A stretch of DNA of 64,000 nt from Arsukibacterium tuosuense (GTDB lineage Bacteria > Pseudomonadota > Gammaproteobacteria > Enterobacterales > Alteromonadaceae). The stretch lies in the NCBI RefSeq assembly GCF_900215315.1, contig NZ_OBEB01000002.1:478450-542449 (forward strand), written 5' to 3'. The position numbers were made by a program, and so were the translations under genes. Numbering within the stretch: position 1 is the first letter of the stretch; every line of letters starts with the position of its first letter. Positions 8,586 to 19,706 of the stretch are shown here, one piece after another. Below the pieces are notes generated by a model, which was not told the origin of the DNA, searched no databases, and saw only the letters and a list, made by a program, of their open reading frames with translations.

Positions 8586-11462
8586 ATGAAAAAAATATTT
8601 GTTATCAGTGCGGTAGCACTGGCAGTGTTGACTGGCTGCGCCGGTGAGCGTGCTACTGTAACGCCAGAGCCACGCATTGAGCAGCAGGTGGCTGGCCAGG
8701 TACTAGTCAGCCCGAATGATGAGCGCCAGTATAAAACGCTGGTACTGCCAAATAAGCTGGAAGTGATTCTGGTATCAGATCCGACTACTGAAAAATCAGC
8801 GGCGTCACTGAGTGTTGGCGTTGGTTTATTGCAGGACCCGATGAGCCAGCAGGGCATGGCGCATTACTTAGAACATTTATTATTTATGGGCACAGAGCGC
8901 TACCCGGATCCGGCGTCTTACAACGGTTTTATGTCGCAAAATGGCGGCGCTGCCAATGCCTATACCTGGCTGGATATTACTAACTACATGTTTCAGATAA
9001 ATAATCCGTCTTATGATGAGGCGTTGGATCGTTTTTCTGATTTCTTTAAAGCACCGTTATTACTGCCGGAATATACCGAGAAAGAACGAAACGCCGTTAA
9101 TGCAGAATGGTCGATGCGGCGGGAAATGGACTTTTTTGGCCAGTTTAAACTATCGCGCAGCATGTTTGGTGAGCACCCGGCCAACCGGTTTTTAATCGGT
9201 AACCTGGAAACGCTCAGCGATAAAGACGGCAGTAAACTGCATGATGAAACAGTGAAGTTTTATCAGCAGTATTATTCTGCCAACACTATGAAGCTGGCGT
9301 TGTTAAGTAATTTACCGCTGGCAGAAATGGAGCTGTTAGCCCGCAAACATTTTGCTGCCATTGAAAACAAAGAAATTGCCAGGCCGGCAGTCGACGCTGA
9401 GCTGAATTATGAAGACTTCGGGGCGAAAAGGATCCATTACGTACCAAATGAAGATGTAAAACAGCTGAAGCTGGATTTCACCATCACTAATAACAATGAT
9501 GAATTTGCGGTAAAACCGAATGAATTTATCACTTACCTGCTGGGTTCTGAAATGCCGGGGTCGCCGGCACAGCAGCTCAAAGCGCTGGGTTTAATTTCCT
9601 CGTTATCGGCCAGTGCCGACCCTGGCGCCTACGGTAATTATGGCAGCCTGACTATTGATATCAATTTAACTGACAGCGGTATGGCGCAGCGTGAGGCCAT
9701 TATTGCCACCGTGATGCAACATCTGGAGCTGATTAAACGCGAAGGGGTAGACAGTAAATATTTCAGCGAAATTCAAACCAGCCTGGCCAACCGCTTTCGT
9801 TTTCTGGAAAAAACCGATGGTTTCGGTTACGTCTCAAACCTGGCCCACGCCATGCAGTTTGTGCCGGCCCAGCATGCGGTAAATGCACCTTATCACTATG
9901 AGCGGTTTGACGCGGCTGCAATTAACCGGGTACTGCAGCAGCTGACGCCACAAAGTCTGCGGGTTTGGTATATCAGCCAGCAGGAGCCTGCTGACAGCGA
10001 ACTGCACTTCTATGATGGACGCTACAAAATTGCCGGGATAAGCGAGCAGGAAATTGCCAGCTGGCAGCAAGACCAGGTTGCGACCAACCTGCCGGCAGTT
10101 AACCGGTTACTGCCGGAAAACTTTGAATTGCGTGAGCCGGCACAGGTGGATAAACCCGAGCTGGTGGTAGAGGAACAAGGCATAAAAGCCTGGTTGTATC
10201 CCAGCCAGCAGTTTGCCAGCCAGCCCCGTGGCCGGCTGAGCATTTTTCTGAATAGCCCGGCCGCATTGCAGGATAGTAAAGCAAAAGTGATGTTTGCCCT
10301 GTGGCAGGATTTATATAACCTGGAACAAAGTGTGCTGGCAACTGAAGCCTCGGTAGCCGGGATGGATTTATCGCTGAATGACAGCAATGGTCTGCTATTA
10401 AACCTGGGCGGTTTCACTGATAAACAACCGCAATTGCTGCAGCAGGCGCTGGCGGGCTTAATGCCACAAGTAAGCGCAGAGCGGTTCAGCCAGGCGGTAG
10501 ACCGTTATGTCCGGGGCATTCGCAATTTAGAGCGGCGTTTCCCGTTCCAGCAGGCGTTTATGGCGTTCAATAGCCTGTACCGGGGCGGCAACTACAATAA
10601 CGAACAGTTAATTGCCAGTGCTGAACAATTAACTGCGGCAGATTTGCAGCAGTTTATGCAGCAGGTACTGGTGAATCATCAGCTGCGTATTTTCGCATTT
10701 GGTAATTACAACCAGGCCGACGTTAAGCAGTTGGTTAATACCGTCGCCGCTACGTTACCGGCAGAGCGGACAACCCTGCCTTATACCCGCAGCCCGGTAT
10801 GGCAACCTGCGCCGGGTGAAGTTATCAGTCTGCAGCAGGATTTAGTGGTAGCAGATGTGGCAGTAGTGGATATGCATATTCACCCGGACCCTTCGGTAAA
10901 ACAACTGGCCCGCGGCCGGCTGTTACAAAGCCATTTTTCCAATAAGGCGTTCGACACCCTGCGCACTGAAGAACAATTAGCCTATGCGGTAGGCGGGGCG
11001 GCGGTAAGTGTTGAAGACTACACTGGTTTTGGTTTGTATATTCAAACCCCTGTTAAGTCGGTAGCTGAGATGCAGCAACGGTTCGATGACTTCAAACAGC
11101 AATACTGGCAAACCTTGCAGCAGCTGGATAATGCTGACTTTGAACAGTTAAAGCAAAGCTTGCTGGTAAGCCTGAAAGAGCCACCGAAAAACCAGCAGGA
11201 AGAAATGGCGCCACTGATCAGCGACTGGTACCAGGAAAAATTTGACTTCGACAGTAAGCAAAAACTGATAGCCGAAGTGGAAAAGTTAACGCTGGTCGAT
11301 GTGCAGGCATTCTATCAGCAAACTCTGTTAAACAAAGACGCCGCGCGAATTTCTGTGCAAATGCGAGGTACCGGTTTTAGTCAGCAGCCTTTTGCTGAAA
11401 TCGAAGGCCAGCAGGTGATTACCGATTTAGCTGATTTTCATCGCCGGATGAAAACCCAGTAA
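8586..11462 (+). CDS. ptrA: Pitrilysin-like M16 zinc protease, predicted lipoprotein
   Basis: M16A proteases such as E. coli protease III degrade small proteins and peptides in the periplasm. The ATG at 8586 gives a clean leader ending in the lipobox LTGC (Cys18); an earlier in-frame start at 8499 would bury this signal, so it is rejected. The 958-residue length matches pitrilysin (962). The inverted zinc motif is HYLEH (93-97), with the third ligand at Glu174 in NAEWSMRRE, just as in pitrilysin (H88, H92, E169). The C-terminal inactive M16 half contains the RTEEQLAYAVGG segment. The lipid anchor is unlike the soluble E. coli enzyme. A strong UUCG-loop terminator follows, so it is a single-gene unit. 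Confidence 0.92.
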   Translation: MKKIFVISAVALAVLTGCAGERATVTPEPRIEQQVAGQVLVSPNDERQYKTLVLPNKLEVILVSDPTTEKSAASLSVGVGLLQDPMSQQGMAHYLEHLLFMGTERYPDPASYNGFMSQNGGAANAYTWLDITNYMFQINNPSYDEALDRFSDFFKAPLLLPEYTEKERNAVNAEWSMRREMDFFGQFKLSRSMFGEHPANRFLIGNLETLSDKDGSKLHDETVKFYQQYYSANTMKLALLSNLPLAEMELLARKHFAAIENKEIARPAVDAELNYEDFGAKRIHYVPNEDVKQLKLDFTITNNNDEFAVKPNEFITYLLGSEMPGSPAQQLKALGLISSLSASADPGAYGNYGSLTIDINLTDSGMAQREAIIATVMQHLELIKREGVDSKYFSEIQTSLANRFRFLEKTDGFGYVSNLAHAMQFVPAQHAVNAPYHYERFDAAAINRVLQQLTPQSLRVWYISQQEPADSELHFYDGRYKIAGISEQEIASWQQDQVATNLPAVNRLLPENFELREPAQVDKPELVVEEQGIKAWLYPSQQFASQPRGRLSIFLNSPAALQDSKAKVMFALWQDLYNLEQSVLATEASVAGMDLSLNDSNGLLLNLGGFTDKQPQLLQQALAGLMPQVSAERFSQAVDRYVRGIRNLERRFPFQQAFMAFNSLYRGGNYNNEQLIASAEQLTAADLQQFMQQVLVNHQLRIFAFGNYNQADVKQLVNTVAATLPAERTTLPYTRSPVWQPAPGEVISLQQDLVVADVAVVDMHIHPDPSVKQLARGRLLQSHFSNKAFDTLRTEEQLAYAVGGAAVSVEDYTGFGLYIQTPVKSVAEMQQRFDDFKQQYWQTLQQLDNADFEQLKQSLLVSLKEPPKNQQEEMAPLISDWYQEKFDFDSKQKLIAEVEKLTLVDVQAFYQQTLLNKDAARISVQMRGTGFSQQPFAEIEGQQVITDLADFHRRMKTQ

Positions 11463-11480
11463 CTGGCTTTTATCCACAAA

Positions 11481-11507
11481 AACGCAGCTTCGGCTGCGTT
11501 TTTTTAT
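11481..11507 (+). terminator. Intrinsic terminator with TTCG tetraloop after ptrA
   Basis: AACGCAGC (11481-11488) and GCTGCGTT (11493-11500) pair perfectly around TTCG and are followed by a run of T. Confidence 0.9.
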
Positions 11508-11787
11508 TGCCGTAGCAAAATAGTTTGAGTAAAGACTTTAAACAGCTGTTAGCTGCTGCTGATTCTGTTATCGCAGTTCAGCGCCTGTTAAGCCTGCACC
11601 ACTGAGCTACCATTTTTTATCGCCACCGCTTATTAAAACATAACCTTACTCAAGAGCCCGGTTTCAGCCTTTTAGTCCCGAAAATTACCGCTTGCAATCA
11701 GTGGCTGCTGTTCTATTTTTGTTCACTGAGTCAGGACAGCATTACCAGTCTCAATCAATAAAAATAAGATAAAGACGAGGATCTGTG
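11508..11787. other. Intergenic region upstream of lipase; no clear element
   Basis: This 280-base stretch follows the ptrA terminator and must contain the lipase promoter. No convincing gene, operator or repeat was recognised. A GAGG ribosome site ends it, 7 bases before the lipase ATG. Confidence 0.5.
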
Positions 11788-12855
11788 ATGAAAAAATTAA
11801 CAGGGCTGCTCAGTGCAGCTTTACTAGGCAGCTTAGCTGTCAGCTTTAACCTCTTTGCCGCCGTTGGTGGCTACCCGGTGGTACTGGTGCATGGTTTACA
11901 ACCCGACCAGCTGGCAAGCCGGCCCAATGCCAGTGAAGTCAGCAGTGACGGCGCCGCATACTGGCAGGCGTATTGGCGGGATAGGGCCGATGTGCGGATT
12001 GACTGGCCAGCTCATGAGCGGGTCGCCGGTAAAATTGCCAGTGATTATGTCTGGCCTAAACTGCAGCAAATGTCAGTAAATGGTACTTGCGCCAATGGCT
12101 GCATTTTTGTTTCGCACTCCACCGGCGATTTAGTGACTCGTTATTTGCTGGATAACCAGGCGTTATGGCTGCAGAATGCCGGGCTGCAACCACTGAATAT
12201 TGTCGCTACCTTTGATTTTGCCGGTGCGGGTGGTGGCTCTGAACTGGCTGATCTGGCGGTTAATGTCGCCAGTGGCTCTGGCCTTATTGACTGGACCTTA
12301 CGGCTGGCGCTGGCCGCCTGGCTTGGCGAGATACCGAACGCCGGCACGGTAGGCGTATTAAATGATTTGCGGGTAAACAGTGCCCGCCAGCTGGCGTCGT
12401 TTCCGGACAGCCGGGTGCCGCGCTTACGTTTTGTGGGTGCCGGTTCTGACTATCTTGGCGCTACCGGGGTATTTTTACCGGGCGAAGATGACGGCGTTGT
12501 CGCCAGCCATTCAGCCTGTGGTGCCTCGACCGCTGCCAGCTTTAACAGTTGCTCACGTAGTGTGGCCTTCGACGGCAAGCTGGCCAGCCAAAGTAGTGGG
12601 GTGAGTAGTTTTATGCCTTACCATTATCCGTTGCTAATGAGCGAAGGTTATAGCCACGGTGGTTTAATTGAAAACCGGGTACAGGATGAAGTCACAGCAG
12701 CCAACAGCAGTGCTGGTTACCTGAATAACGACAGTTTGCAGTTCAGTACCTATGATGAAAAACGTGGTTGGTGGATATTCAGTTCGCGCTACCGGGTAGT
12801 TCGTAACTCCAATAACACCAGCATGTCGGCATTGGTTTATCAGGCAGCGAACTAA
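11788..12855 (+). CDS. Secreted alpha/beta-hydrolase, triacylglycerol lipase-like
   Basis: The 355-residue protein has a Sec signal peptide (to about Ala25) and then the lipase opening YPVVLVHGLQPDQL, with the oxyanion His-Gly at 35-36. The nucleophile elbow reads SHSTG (109-113), so Ser111 sits in S-x-S-x-G rather than the canonical G-x-S-x-G. Acid and base candidates are Asp in PGEDDGV and His in EGYSHGGLIENR. Cysteines at 101/105 and in SACG...NSCS may form disulfides. The ATG at 11788 is preferred to the overlapping GTG three bases earlier. It is coupled to the next gene by a 6-base gap. Lipase or esterase activity is inferred from fold motifs only. Confidence 0.82.
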   Translation: MKKLTGLLSAALLGSLAVSFNLFAAVGGYPVVLVHGLQPDQLASRPNASEVSSDGAAYWQAYWRDRADVRIDWPAHERVAGKIASDYVWPKLQQMSVNGTCANGCIFVSHSTGDLVTRYLLDNQALWLQNAGLQPLNIVATFDFAGAGGGSELADLAVNVASGSGLIDWTLRLALAAWLGEIPNAGTVGVLNDLRVNSARQLASFPDSRVPRLRFVGAGSDYLGATGVFLPGEDDGVVASHSACGASTAASFNSCSRSVAFDGKLASQSSGVSSFMPYHYPLLMSEGYSHGGLIENRVQDEVTAANSSAGYLNNDSLQFSTYDEKRGWWIFSSRYRVVRNSNNTSMSALVYQAAN

Positions 12856-12861
12856 GCCGCA

Positions 12862-13938
12862 ATGTCTAAACTTGTCTGGATATTACTGGGCCTGGCAGCA
12901 TTGCTGTCAGGCGTGTGGTTGTTCTGGCCCGCATCAGAAACACCAACTCTACCGGCAGCCGTGCCAGAGGTCGCCACGGTAGCCGCGCCGCCTGCAGCAA
13001 CGGCCAAAGCCAAACCGCCCGCTGCGCCCACTATTACCGTTACCGAACGCTTACCTGAACCTGTCAGCGACAGCTTTAAGTTACTGGCAACAGCCTATGC
13101 CGGCGAGCTGCAGTACCCGGGCTATTCGCGGCCACTGTCCGAGGCTGACAGCCATTTACTGAACCCCAATATTTATGTGGTGCAACCGGTACCACTGGAA
13201 GGCGGCGCCAGTGCCGCTATAGTGCTGCCGAAATACCGCTTTAGTTACCCTGAAACCATACCGGTAAGCCTGCAGGTAAGTGGCTTAACGGTGCATAGCG
13301 TCAGTGTGCAGTTACATAGTGAGCAAGACACTACATTACTGGCCAGCGAGGCGATGCAAAACACTGCCGGCGATGGATACAGTCAGAGTGCTGAGCAACA
13401 CTGGCAGGCAGAGTTAAGCCCTGAAAGTGACTGGGATGGCCCGCTGGAAGTCAGTGTTACCTTTAGTGCTGATGGCCGGGAACAAACTCTGAAAACCGGT
13501 TTTGTTTACAGCCATCCGGTAGCAACCATCACCGGTGTAGGCTCCAGCCGTGGCGTTGGCAGCGATATGCTGATCCCGGTAAAGTTAAATGTTGAACAAG
13601 CCGGTTACTACCGGCTGCGAGCCAATTTGTTTACCGCAGAACGCCAGCCGCTGGCATTGCTGACAGCGACAGAAAAGTTGGCTGAGGGGAATGCTGAGCT
13701 AACCTTGCGGGCCTACAAAGCAGTGCTGCGCCGGCAGGAAGGCCCGTATATTCTCAGCAGTTTTGTGCTGGAACGCCGGCCCGCGGTGCCCGGTGAGCTA
13801 ACCCGCTATGGCGACAGCGAGCAAAGCGAATATCCGCTGGAGTTCTTTTCTCTTAGCCAGCTAAGCGATGAGCCTTTTCAGGCCAGTGCCGAAGAGCGCC
13901 AGCGCCTGCAGTTCTTACAACAGATGGCAGAGCAGTAA
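12862..13938 (+). CDS. Uncharacterised exported protein coupled to the lipase
   Basis: The 358-residue product starts with a short cytoplasmic tip and one hydrophobic segment (residues 4-23, LVWILLGLAALLSGVWLFW). It is followed by a Pro/Ala/Thr-rich linker to about residue 55 and a soluble domain rich in predicted beta strands. It thus resembles an inner-membrane-anchored periplasmic protein. The layout recalls lipase foldases (Lif), which also have an N-terminal anchor and Ala/Pro linker and follow the lipase gene. However I do not find the Lif signature RxxFDYxLSA or the extended helical repeats. It may be a DUF4785-like protein; I am not certain. Only 6 bases separate it from the lipase stop, and it has no ribosome site of its own, which suggests translational coupling and a shared role. 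Confidence 0.75.
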   Translation: MSKLVWILLGLAALLSGVWLFWPASETPTLPAAVPEVATVAAPPAATAKAKPPAAPTITVTERLPEPVSDSFKLLATAYAGELQYPGYSRPLSEADSHLLNPNIYVVQPVPLEGGASAAIVLPKYRFSYPETIPVSLQVSGLTVHSVSVQLHSEQDTTLLASEAMQNTAGDGYSQSAEQHWQAELSPESDWDGPLEVSVTFSADGREQTLKTGFVYSHPVATITGVGSSRGVGSDMLIPVKLNVEQAGYYRLRANLFTAERQPLALLTATEKLAEGNAELTLRAYKAVLRRQEGPYILSSFVLERRPAVPGELTRYGDSEQSEYPLEFFSLSQLSDEPFQASAEERQRLQFLQQMAEQ

Positions 13939-13947
13939 GCAGCGGCA

Positions 13948-14313
13948 TCATGCCAGTTGCGCCCGGGCTGATTGCAGTAACTTGCGGTTACGCAGGTGGG
14001 CCGTGGCCAGTAGTAAACCACCTGCTACCGACAAGGGTAACTCGGCGTCATGGCCGGCAAACAGCGCCGCAACCAATAACAGAAAACCGCTTAAGCCCAG
14101 AATAAATGGCGTTTTATTGCGGTGAACGCACCAGCCGCCGGGCAGGCTCCAGGCCAGTAAGGCACTGATTGGCAATAGCATCAGATAGTGAAACCATTCA
14201 GAGCTGAATATGCCCAGCAACAAGCCGGAACTGCCCACAGCTAACAGCACGGGCAGAGCTAAACATTGCACTACACAGAGCCCCGAGAGCATTGCCGCAA
14301 TAAGATCTTTCAT
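13948..14313 (-). CDS. MerC-domain small membrane protein
   Basis: This 121-residue protein has four hydrophobic segments. Its first helix carries SGLCVVQCLALPVLL, with the paired cysteines seen in the MerC family. MerC was named for mercuric ion uptake, but MerC-like genes often sit in zinc-limitation regulons next to ZnuD-type receptors. The ATG at 14313 follows AGGGAG in good spacing; the longer frame to 14379 lacks one and would prepend a poor leader. It is transcribed away from the TonB receptor, with a perfect Zur box between them, so a zinc-related role is inferred. A HCDxH-like motif is absent; the role in transport is unproven. Confidence 0.8.
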   Translation of the reverse strand: MKDLIAAMLSGLCVVQCLALPVLLAVGSSGLLLGIFSSEWFHYLMLLPISALLAWSLPGGWCVHRNKTPFILGLSGFLLLVAALFAGHDAELPLSVAGGLLLATAHLRNRKLLQSARAQLA

Positions 14314-14379
14314 AGTAACTCCCTGAAAATTTAAAACCCGTTGCCAAAGCTGACTCAGCATTGCCAGCAAAAAAAACAA

Positions 14380-14394
14380 TGTTATAGTATAACA
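14380..14394. promoter_or_regulatory. Zur box between MerC-like and ZnuD-like genes
   Basis: TGTTATAGTATAACA is a perfect 7-1-7 palindrome and matches the gammaproteobacterial Zur core TGTTATANTATAACA. It is 67 bases from the MerC ATG and about 100 bases from the receptor start, so it can control both divergent promoters. Confidence 0.85.
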
Positions 14395-14407
14395 AAATAG
14401 TGAAAAA

Positions 14408-14417
14408 TGTTATAACA
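14408..14417. promoter_or_regulatory. Second, partial Zur-like palindrome
   Basis: TGTTATAACA repeats both outer halves of the Zur box without the central spacer bases. It lies 14 bases from the perfect site and may be a secondary contact. Confidence 0.45.
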
Positions 14418-14492
14418 TATCAATTATTCGGCCAGTTGAAGTGAGTTGACCGAAAAGCGTTGCCAGCGATTTTAGAGAGAGTCGGTATTCTT

Positions 14493-16883
14493 ATGGGGAA
14501 CAAGATGTTTAGAAAAACTATGATAGCCAGCGTTGTTGCTGCCGGGCTGCTGGCCAGTCCGTTGATGGCAGAGACTATTTCCGGTGTGGTGACAGATGAA
14601 AACGGCCAGCCGGTAGCCGGTGCCGAAGTGACCGTTATTGGTGAGAACCAACGGATTACTACCGACACAAATGGCCGCTTTACTGTTACTAATCTCAATG
14701 CGGGTGAAGCAGAACTGCATATTGAAGCCCGTCGTTTTGGCCATCGTAATTTCCGGTTTGAGGTACCTGCCCAGGGCCTGAGTAATATCAGCCTGACTTT
14801 GCTTAGCAGCACCATTGAAGTTATTGATGTTACCGCCAGCCCATTTCATGCCTCTGCTACTGAGTCTTCATTACCGGTTAGTGTGCTGGCTGGTGACGCC
14901 TTAAAAATGCGCCAGGCTGCCACTTTAGGTGATACTTTAAAAAATGAAGTTGGGGTGCATTCTAATTTCTACGGCAATGTGGCCAGTAGCCCGATTATTC
15001 GAGGCCTGGATGGCCCGCGGGTGCTTATTACCCAGAATGGCCTGGATGCCGGTGATGCGTCGCGGATAGGCCCAGATCACAGTGTGGCAAGCGAAACCAG
15101 TACCGCTACTCAGATTGAAGTGCTGCGCGGCCCGGCTACCTTGTTTTATGGCAGTGGCGCTATTGGTGGCGTGGTTAATGTGGTGGATGAACGCATCCCC
15201 ACCGATAACACTACCCGGGCTGAATGGATGGTCCAGCGCGAGTCAGTTAATGATGAAAAACTGGCATCTGGCTCATTGGTAAGCGGCGTCGACAATATCG
15301 GTTTATATATTGATGGTTTCTGGCGTGATAACGACAGTTACCGTATTCCAGGTTTTGCTGAAGCACAGCCGGATGACGATGCAGTAAAAGGCCGGGTAGA
15401 TAATACGGCCGCTACGGCCAAAGGTTTCACCGTGGGCGGCAGTTACTTACTGGATAATGGCTTTGTGGGTTTATCATACGGCCGGCTTGATCGTGAGTAT
15501 GGTATTCCAGGGCATGCGCATGACGAGCACGGCGCTGAGGAAGAGGTTTATGCTGATCTTAGCCAAAACCGCTATCAGCTGCTAAGTGAACTGAATTTTT
15601 CCTCTGGTATTATCCGGGCGGTCAATACCAAACTAGCCGTTACAGATTATCAGCATAGCGAAATAGAAGAAGGTGAAATTGGTACCACCTTTAAAAACCG
15701 CAGCCACGAAGCCCGGGTTGAAATACTGCATCGCACTTTTCAGGACTGGCGTGGTGGCTTAAGCCTGCACTATAAGTTCAGCGATTTTGAAGCCCTGGGA
15801 GAGGAAGCCTTTACCCCGCCATCGGAAACCGAAATGCTGGCGCTGGGCTGGGTGGAAGAGCGCCATATCGGTGACTGGTTGCTGCAACTAGGCGCCCGGA
15901 TAGAGCGGGTGACTCTTAAGGCTCCAAACGTATTATTGCCAGAGCTTGAAGTGCATGGTCATGATGATGCGCAACAGCATGAAGCTGAGCATGGCGCTGA
16001 AACTCCCCAGGTATTTGCTGTGCAGCAGCGTTTTACACCTTACAGTTTGTCAGCCGGTGCCGTGTGGGACTTTGCCGACGGCTACAACCTTGGCTTATCA
16101 GTATCGCACGCAGAGCGGGCACCAGCGGCCGCGGAGTTATTGTCCTTTGGCCCACATATCAGTACCGCCTCTTATGAAATTGGCGCACTGTTTGTGCAAG
16201 ACGAGCATGGCTTTGAGCTGAATACGCAGCCAGTTGCACTGGAAAAGTCGAATAACCTGGATATTACCCTGCGTAAATTCAGCGGTAATACCGGTTTCGT
16301 CTTAAACGCCTTTTATAACCGTATCGACAACTATTACTACCAGCAAAATACCGGCCTGTTTGCTGAGGAAAGTCATCAGGATGAACCCGCTGCTGAGCAT
16401 GGCGATGAGCATGTTGATGAACATACAGACGAGATGCCGGTATATTTATTTGCGGTTGCTGATGCAACCCTGCACGGCCTGGAAGCGCAGTATATCTGGC
16501 AAGTTAATGACCCCTTTAAGCTGACATTGCAAGGCGACTACATTCGGGCCCGTCTAAACGGCGGTGGTGATTTGCCGCGCACGCCGCCGCTGCGCATAGC
16601 AGCTGAGCTGGCTTATCAGCAGGATGCCATCAGCGCTGATTTACGTGCCACCCGTTATTTTAAGCAGGACAAGGTAGCAGAAATGGAGCAAGCCACTGCT
16701 GGCTACACCCTACTCGATGCCAGTGTCAGTTATCGCTTTGATGTTGGCCTGCAGGAACTGACCCTCTATCTGAAAGGCCAGAATCTGACCGATCAAACGG
16801 CCAGGGTGCATACCTCATTTTTAAAAGACTTAGCACCGCTACCAGGCCGCTCACTGGCGCTTGGCGTGCGCGGCCGCTTTTAA
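14493..16883 (+). CDS. znuD: TonB-dependent receptor for zinc (ZnuD-like), His-rich loops
   Basis: This outer-membrane receptor of about 796 residues has a signal peptide ending ASPLMA and a carboxypeptidase-regulatory-like domain (GVVTDENGQPVAGAEVTVIG). The plug follows (GDTLKNEVGVHSNFYGNVAS), then a beta-barrel ending in Phe. Extracellular-loop segments are extraordinarily rich in His, Asp and Glu: HAHDEHGAEEE, HGHDDAQQHEAEHGAE and AAEHGDEHVDEHTDEMP, a metal-capture pattern known in Neisseria ZnuD. The divergent Zur box supports zinc repression. Two starts are possible: ATG at 14493 or ATG at 14505, the latter with GGGGA five bases upstream; both keep the signal peptide. A terminator follows, shared with katG. 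Confidence 0.9.
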   Translation: MGNKMFRKTMIASVVAAGLLASPLMAETISGVVTDENGQPVAGAEVTVIGENQRITTDTNGRFTVTNLNAGEAELHIEARRFGHRNFRFEVPAQGLSNISLTLLSSTIEVIDVTASPFHASATESSLPVSVLAGDALKMRQAATLGDTLKNEVGVHSNFYGNVASSPIIRGLDGPRVLITQNGLDAGDASRIGPDHSVASETSTATQIEVLRGPATLFYGSGAIGGVVNVVDERIPTDNTTRAEWMVQRESVNDEKLASGSLVSGVDNIGLYIDGFWRDNDSYRIPGFAEAQPDDDAVKGRVDNTAATAKGFTVGGSYLLDNGFVGLSYGRLDREYGIPGHAHDEHGAEEEVYADLSQNRYQLLSELNFSSGIIRAVNTKLAVTDYQHSEIEEGEIGTTFKNRSHEARVEILHRTFQDWRGGLSLHYKFSDFEALGEEAFTPPSETEMLALGWVEERHIGDWLLQLGARIERVTLKAPNVLLPELEVHGHDDAQQHEAEHGAETPQVFAVQQRFTPYSLSAGAVWDFADGYNLGLSVSHAERAPAAAELLSFGPHISTASYEIGALFVQDEHGFELNTQPVALEKSNNLDITLRKFSGNTGFVLNAFYNRIDNYYYQQNTGLFAEESHQDEPAAEHGDEHVDEHTDEMPVYLFAVADATLHGLEAQYIWQVNDPFKLTLQGDYIRARLNGGGDLPRTPPLRIAAELAYQQDAISADLRATRYFKQDKVAEMEQATAGYTLLDASVSYRFDVGLQELTLYLKGQNLTDQTARVHTSFLKDLAPLPGRSLALGVRGRF

Positions 16884-16953
16884 TAACTGCGTTAAATACC
16901 GGAGCAACTTTAGCAACCGGTTCCGCAGTCTGAAGAAAAGAAATTGTGTATAA

Positions 16954-16990
16954 AAAAACCGCTGCACGCTAAATGCCTGCAGCGGTTTTT
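16954..16990. terminator. Bidirectional terminator between znuD-like gene and katG
   Basis: AAAAACCGCTGCA (16954-16966) and TGCAGCGGTTTTT (16978-16990) are perfect 13-base arms. Both strands give a G/C stem followed by T, so it can end both convergent transcripts. Confidence 0.88.
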
Positions 16991-17040
16991 AATTTCCGGC
17001 GAAAGAACCTTACCGCCTACCCTGGATGCCTTGCGAGTGT

Positions 17041-19269
<2,229 letters not shown>

Positions 19270-19411
19270 TTACTCCTTGTGCTGTGCTTACTAATTGGGA
19301 ATACAACAGGCTCCCGGTTTTCTATACACAAAACTATAGACCTGATTTTTCAACTATTAAAGCCACTTTTTACGGCCAACTTAATCGATTTAAGCGATAC
19401 AAGGCGCTAAG

Positions 19412-19440
19412 TTGCTTGCTTTATACGTTTTATATATAAT
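19412..19440 (+). promoter_or_regulatory. Strong sigma70-like promoter for the ParD-like/map unit
   Basis: TTGCTT (19412-19417) and TATAAT (19435-19440) are separated by exactly 17 bases; transcription would begin near 19447, 23 bases before the TTG start. Confidence 0.75.
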
Positions 19441-19447
19441 TCGTATA
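19422..19447. promoter_or_regulatory. 26-bp near-perfect palindrome over the -10 region, candidate operator
   Basis: Outer arms TATACG (19422-19427) and CGTATA (19442-19447) enclose an AT-rich palindromic centre; 22 of 26 positions are symmetric. It overlaps the spacer, the -10 box and the likely start point, as expected for an autorepressor site of an antitoxin-like DNA-binding protein. Confidence 0.6.
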
Positions 19448-19469
19448 TTATTTACCTGGAGGCAATAAC

Positions 19470-19706
19470 TTGGGCATCGTAAAAATTAGTGATGAGCTGC
19501 ATGAAGAAATTCGCAAAGCCAGTGGCGCCATGTCACGTTCTATCAATTCACAGGTAGAGTTCTGGTTAAAAGTAGGCATGCTGGCGGAACTGCACCCTAA
19601 CCACAACTACCAGCAACTTCTGCAAATGCTGATGCAGCAGGCTGACGTTAAAATAGCGGGCGTAGCCGGAGTAACAGGAGCGACCGATGAGCGGCGTTCA
19701 GCTTAA
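19470..19706 (+). CDS. ParD-like antitoxin-family protein
   Basis: The 78-residue protein begins at TTG, chosen because a strong GGAGG lies 7 bases upstream and no ATG is available. MGIVKISDELHEEIRKASGA followed by SRSINSQVEFWLKVG resembles the ribbon-helix-helix ParD-like family: a short beta strand and two helices, the DNA-binding part of antitoxins. No ParE or other toxin gene follows. Instead its 3' end overlaps the methionine aminopeptidase gene by 20 bases, so the two are translationally coupled. The palindrome on its promoter suggests autoregulation. Whether it still acts as an antitoxin, or only as a repressor of map, is not known. Confidence 0.82.
   Translation: MGIVKISDELHEEIRKASGAMSRSINSQVEFWLKVGMLAELHPNHNYQQLLQMLMQQADVKIAGVAGVTGATDERRSA

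Noticed and set aside
12862..13938. Calling the lipase partner a Lif foldase
   Set aside because: The N-terminal layout fits, but the RxxFDYxLSA signature was not found, so the name would be unsupported.
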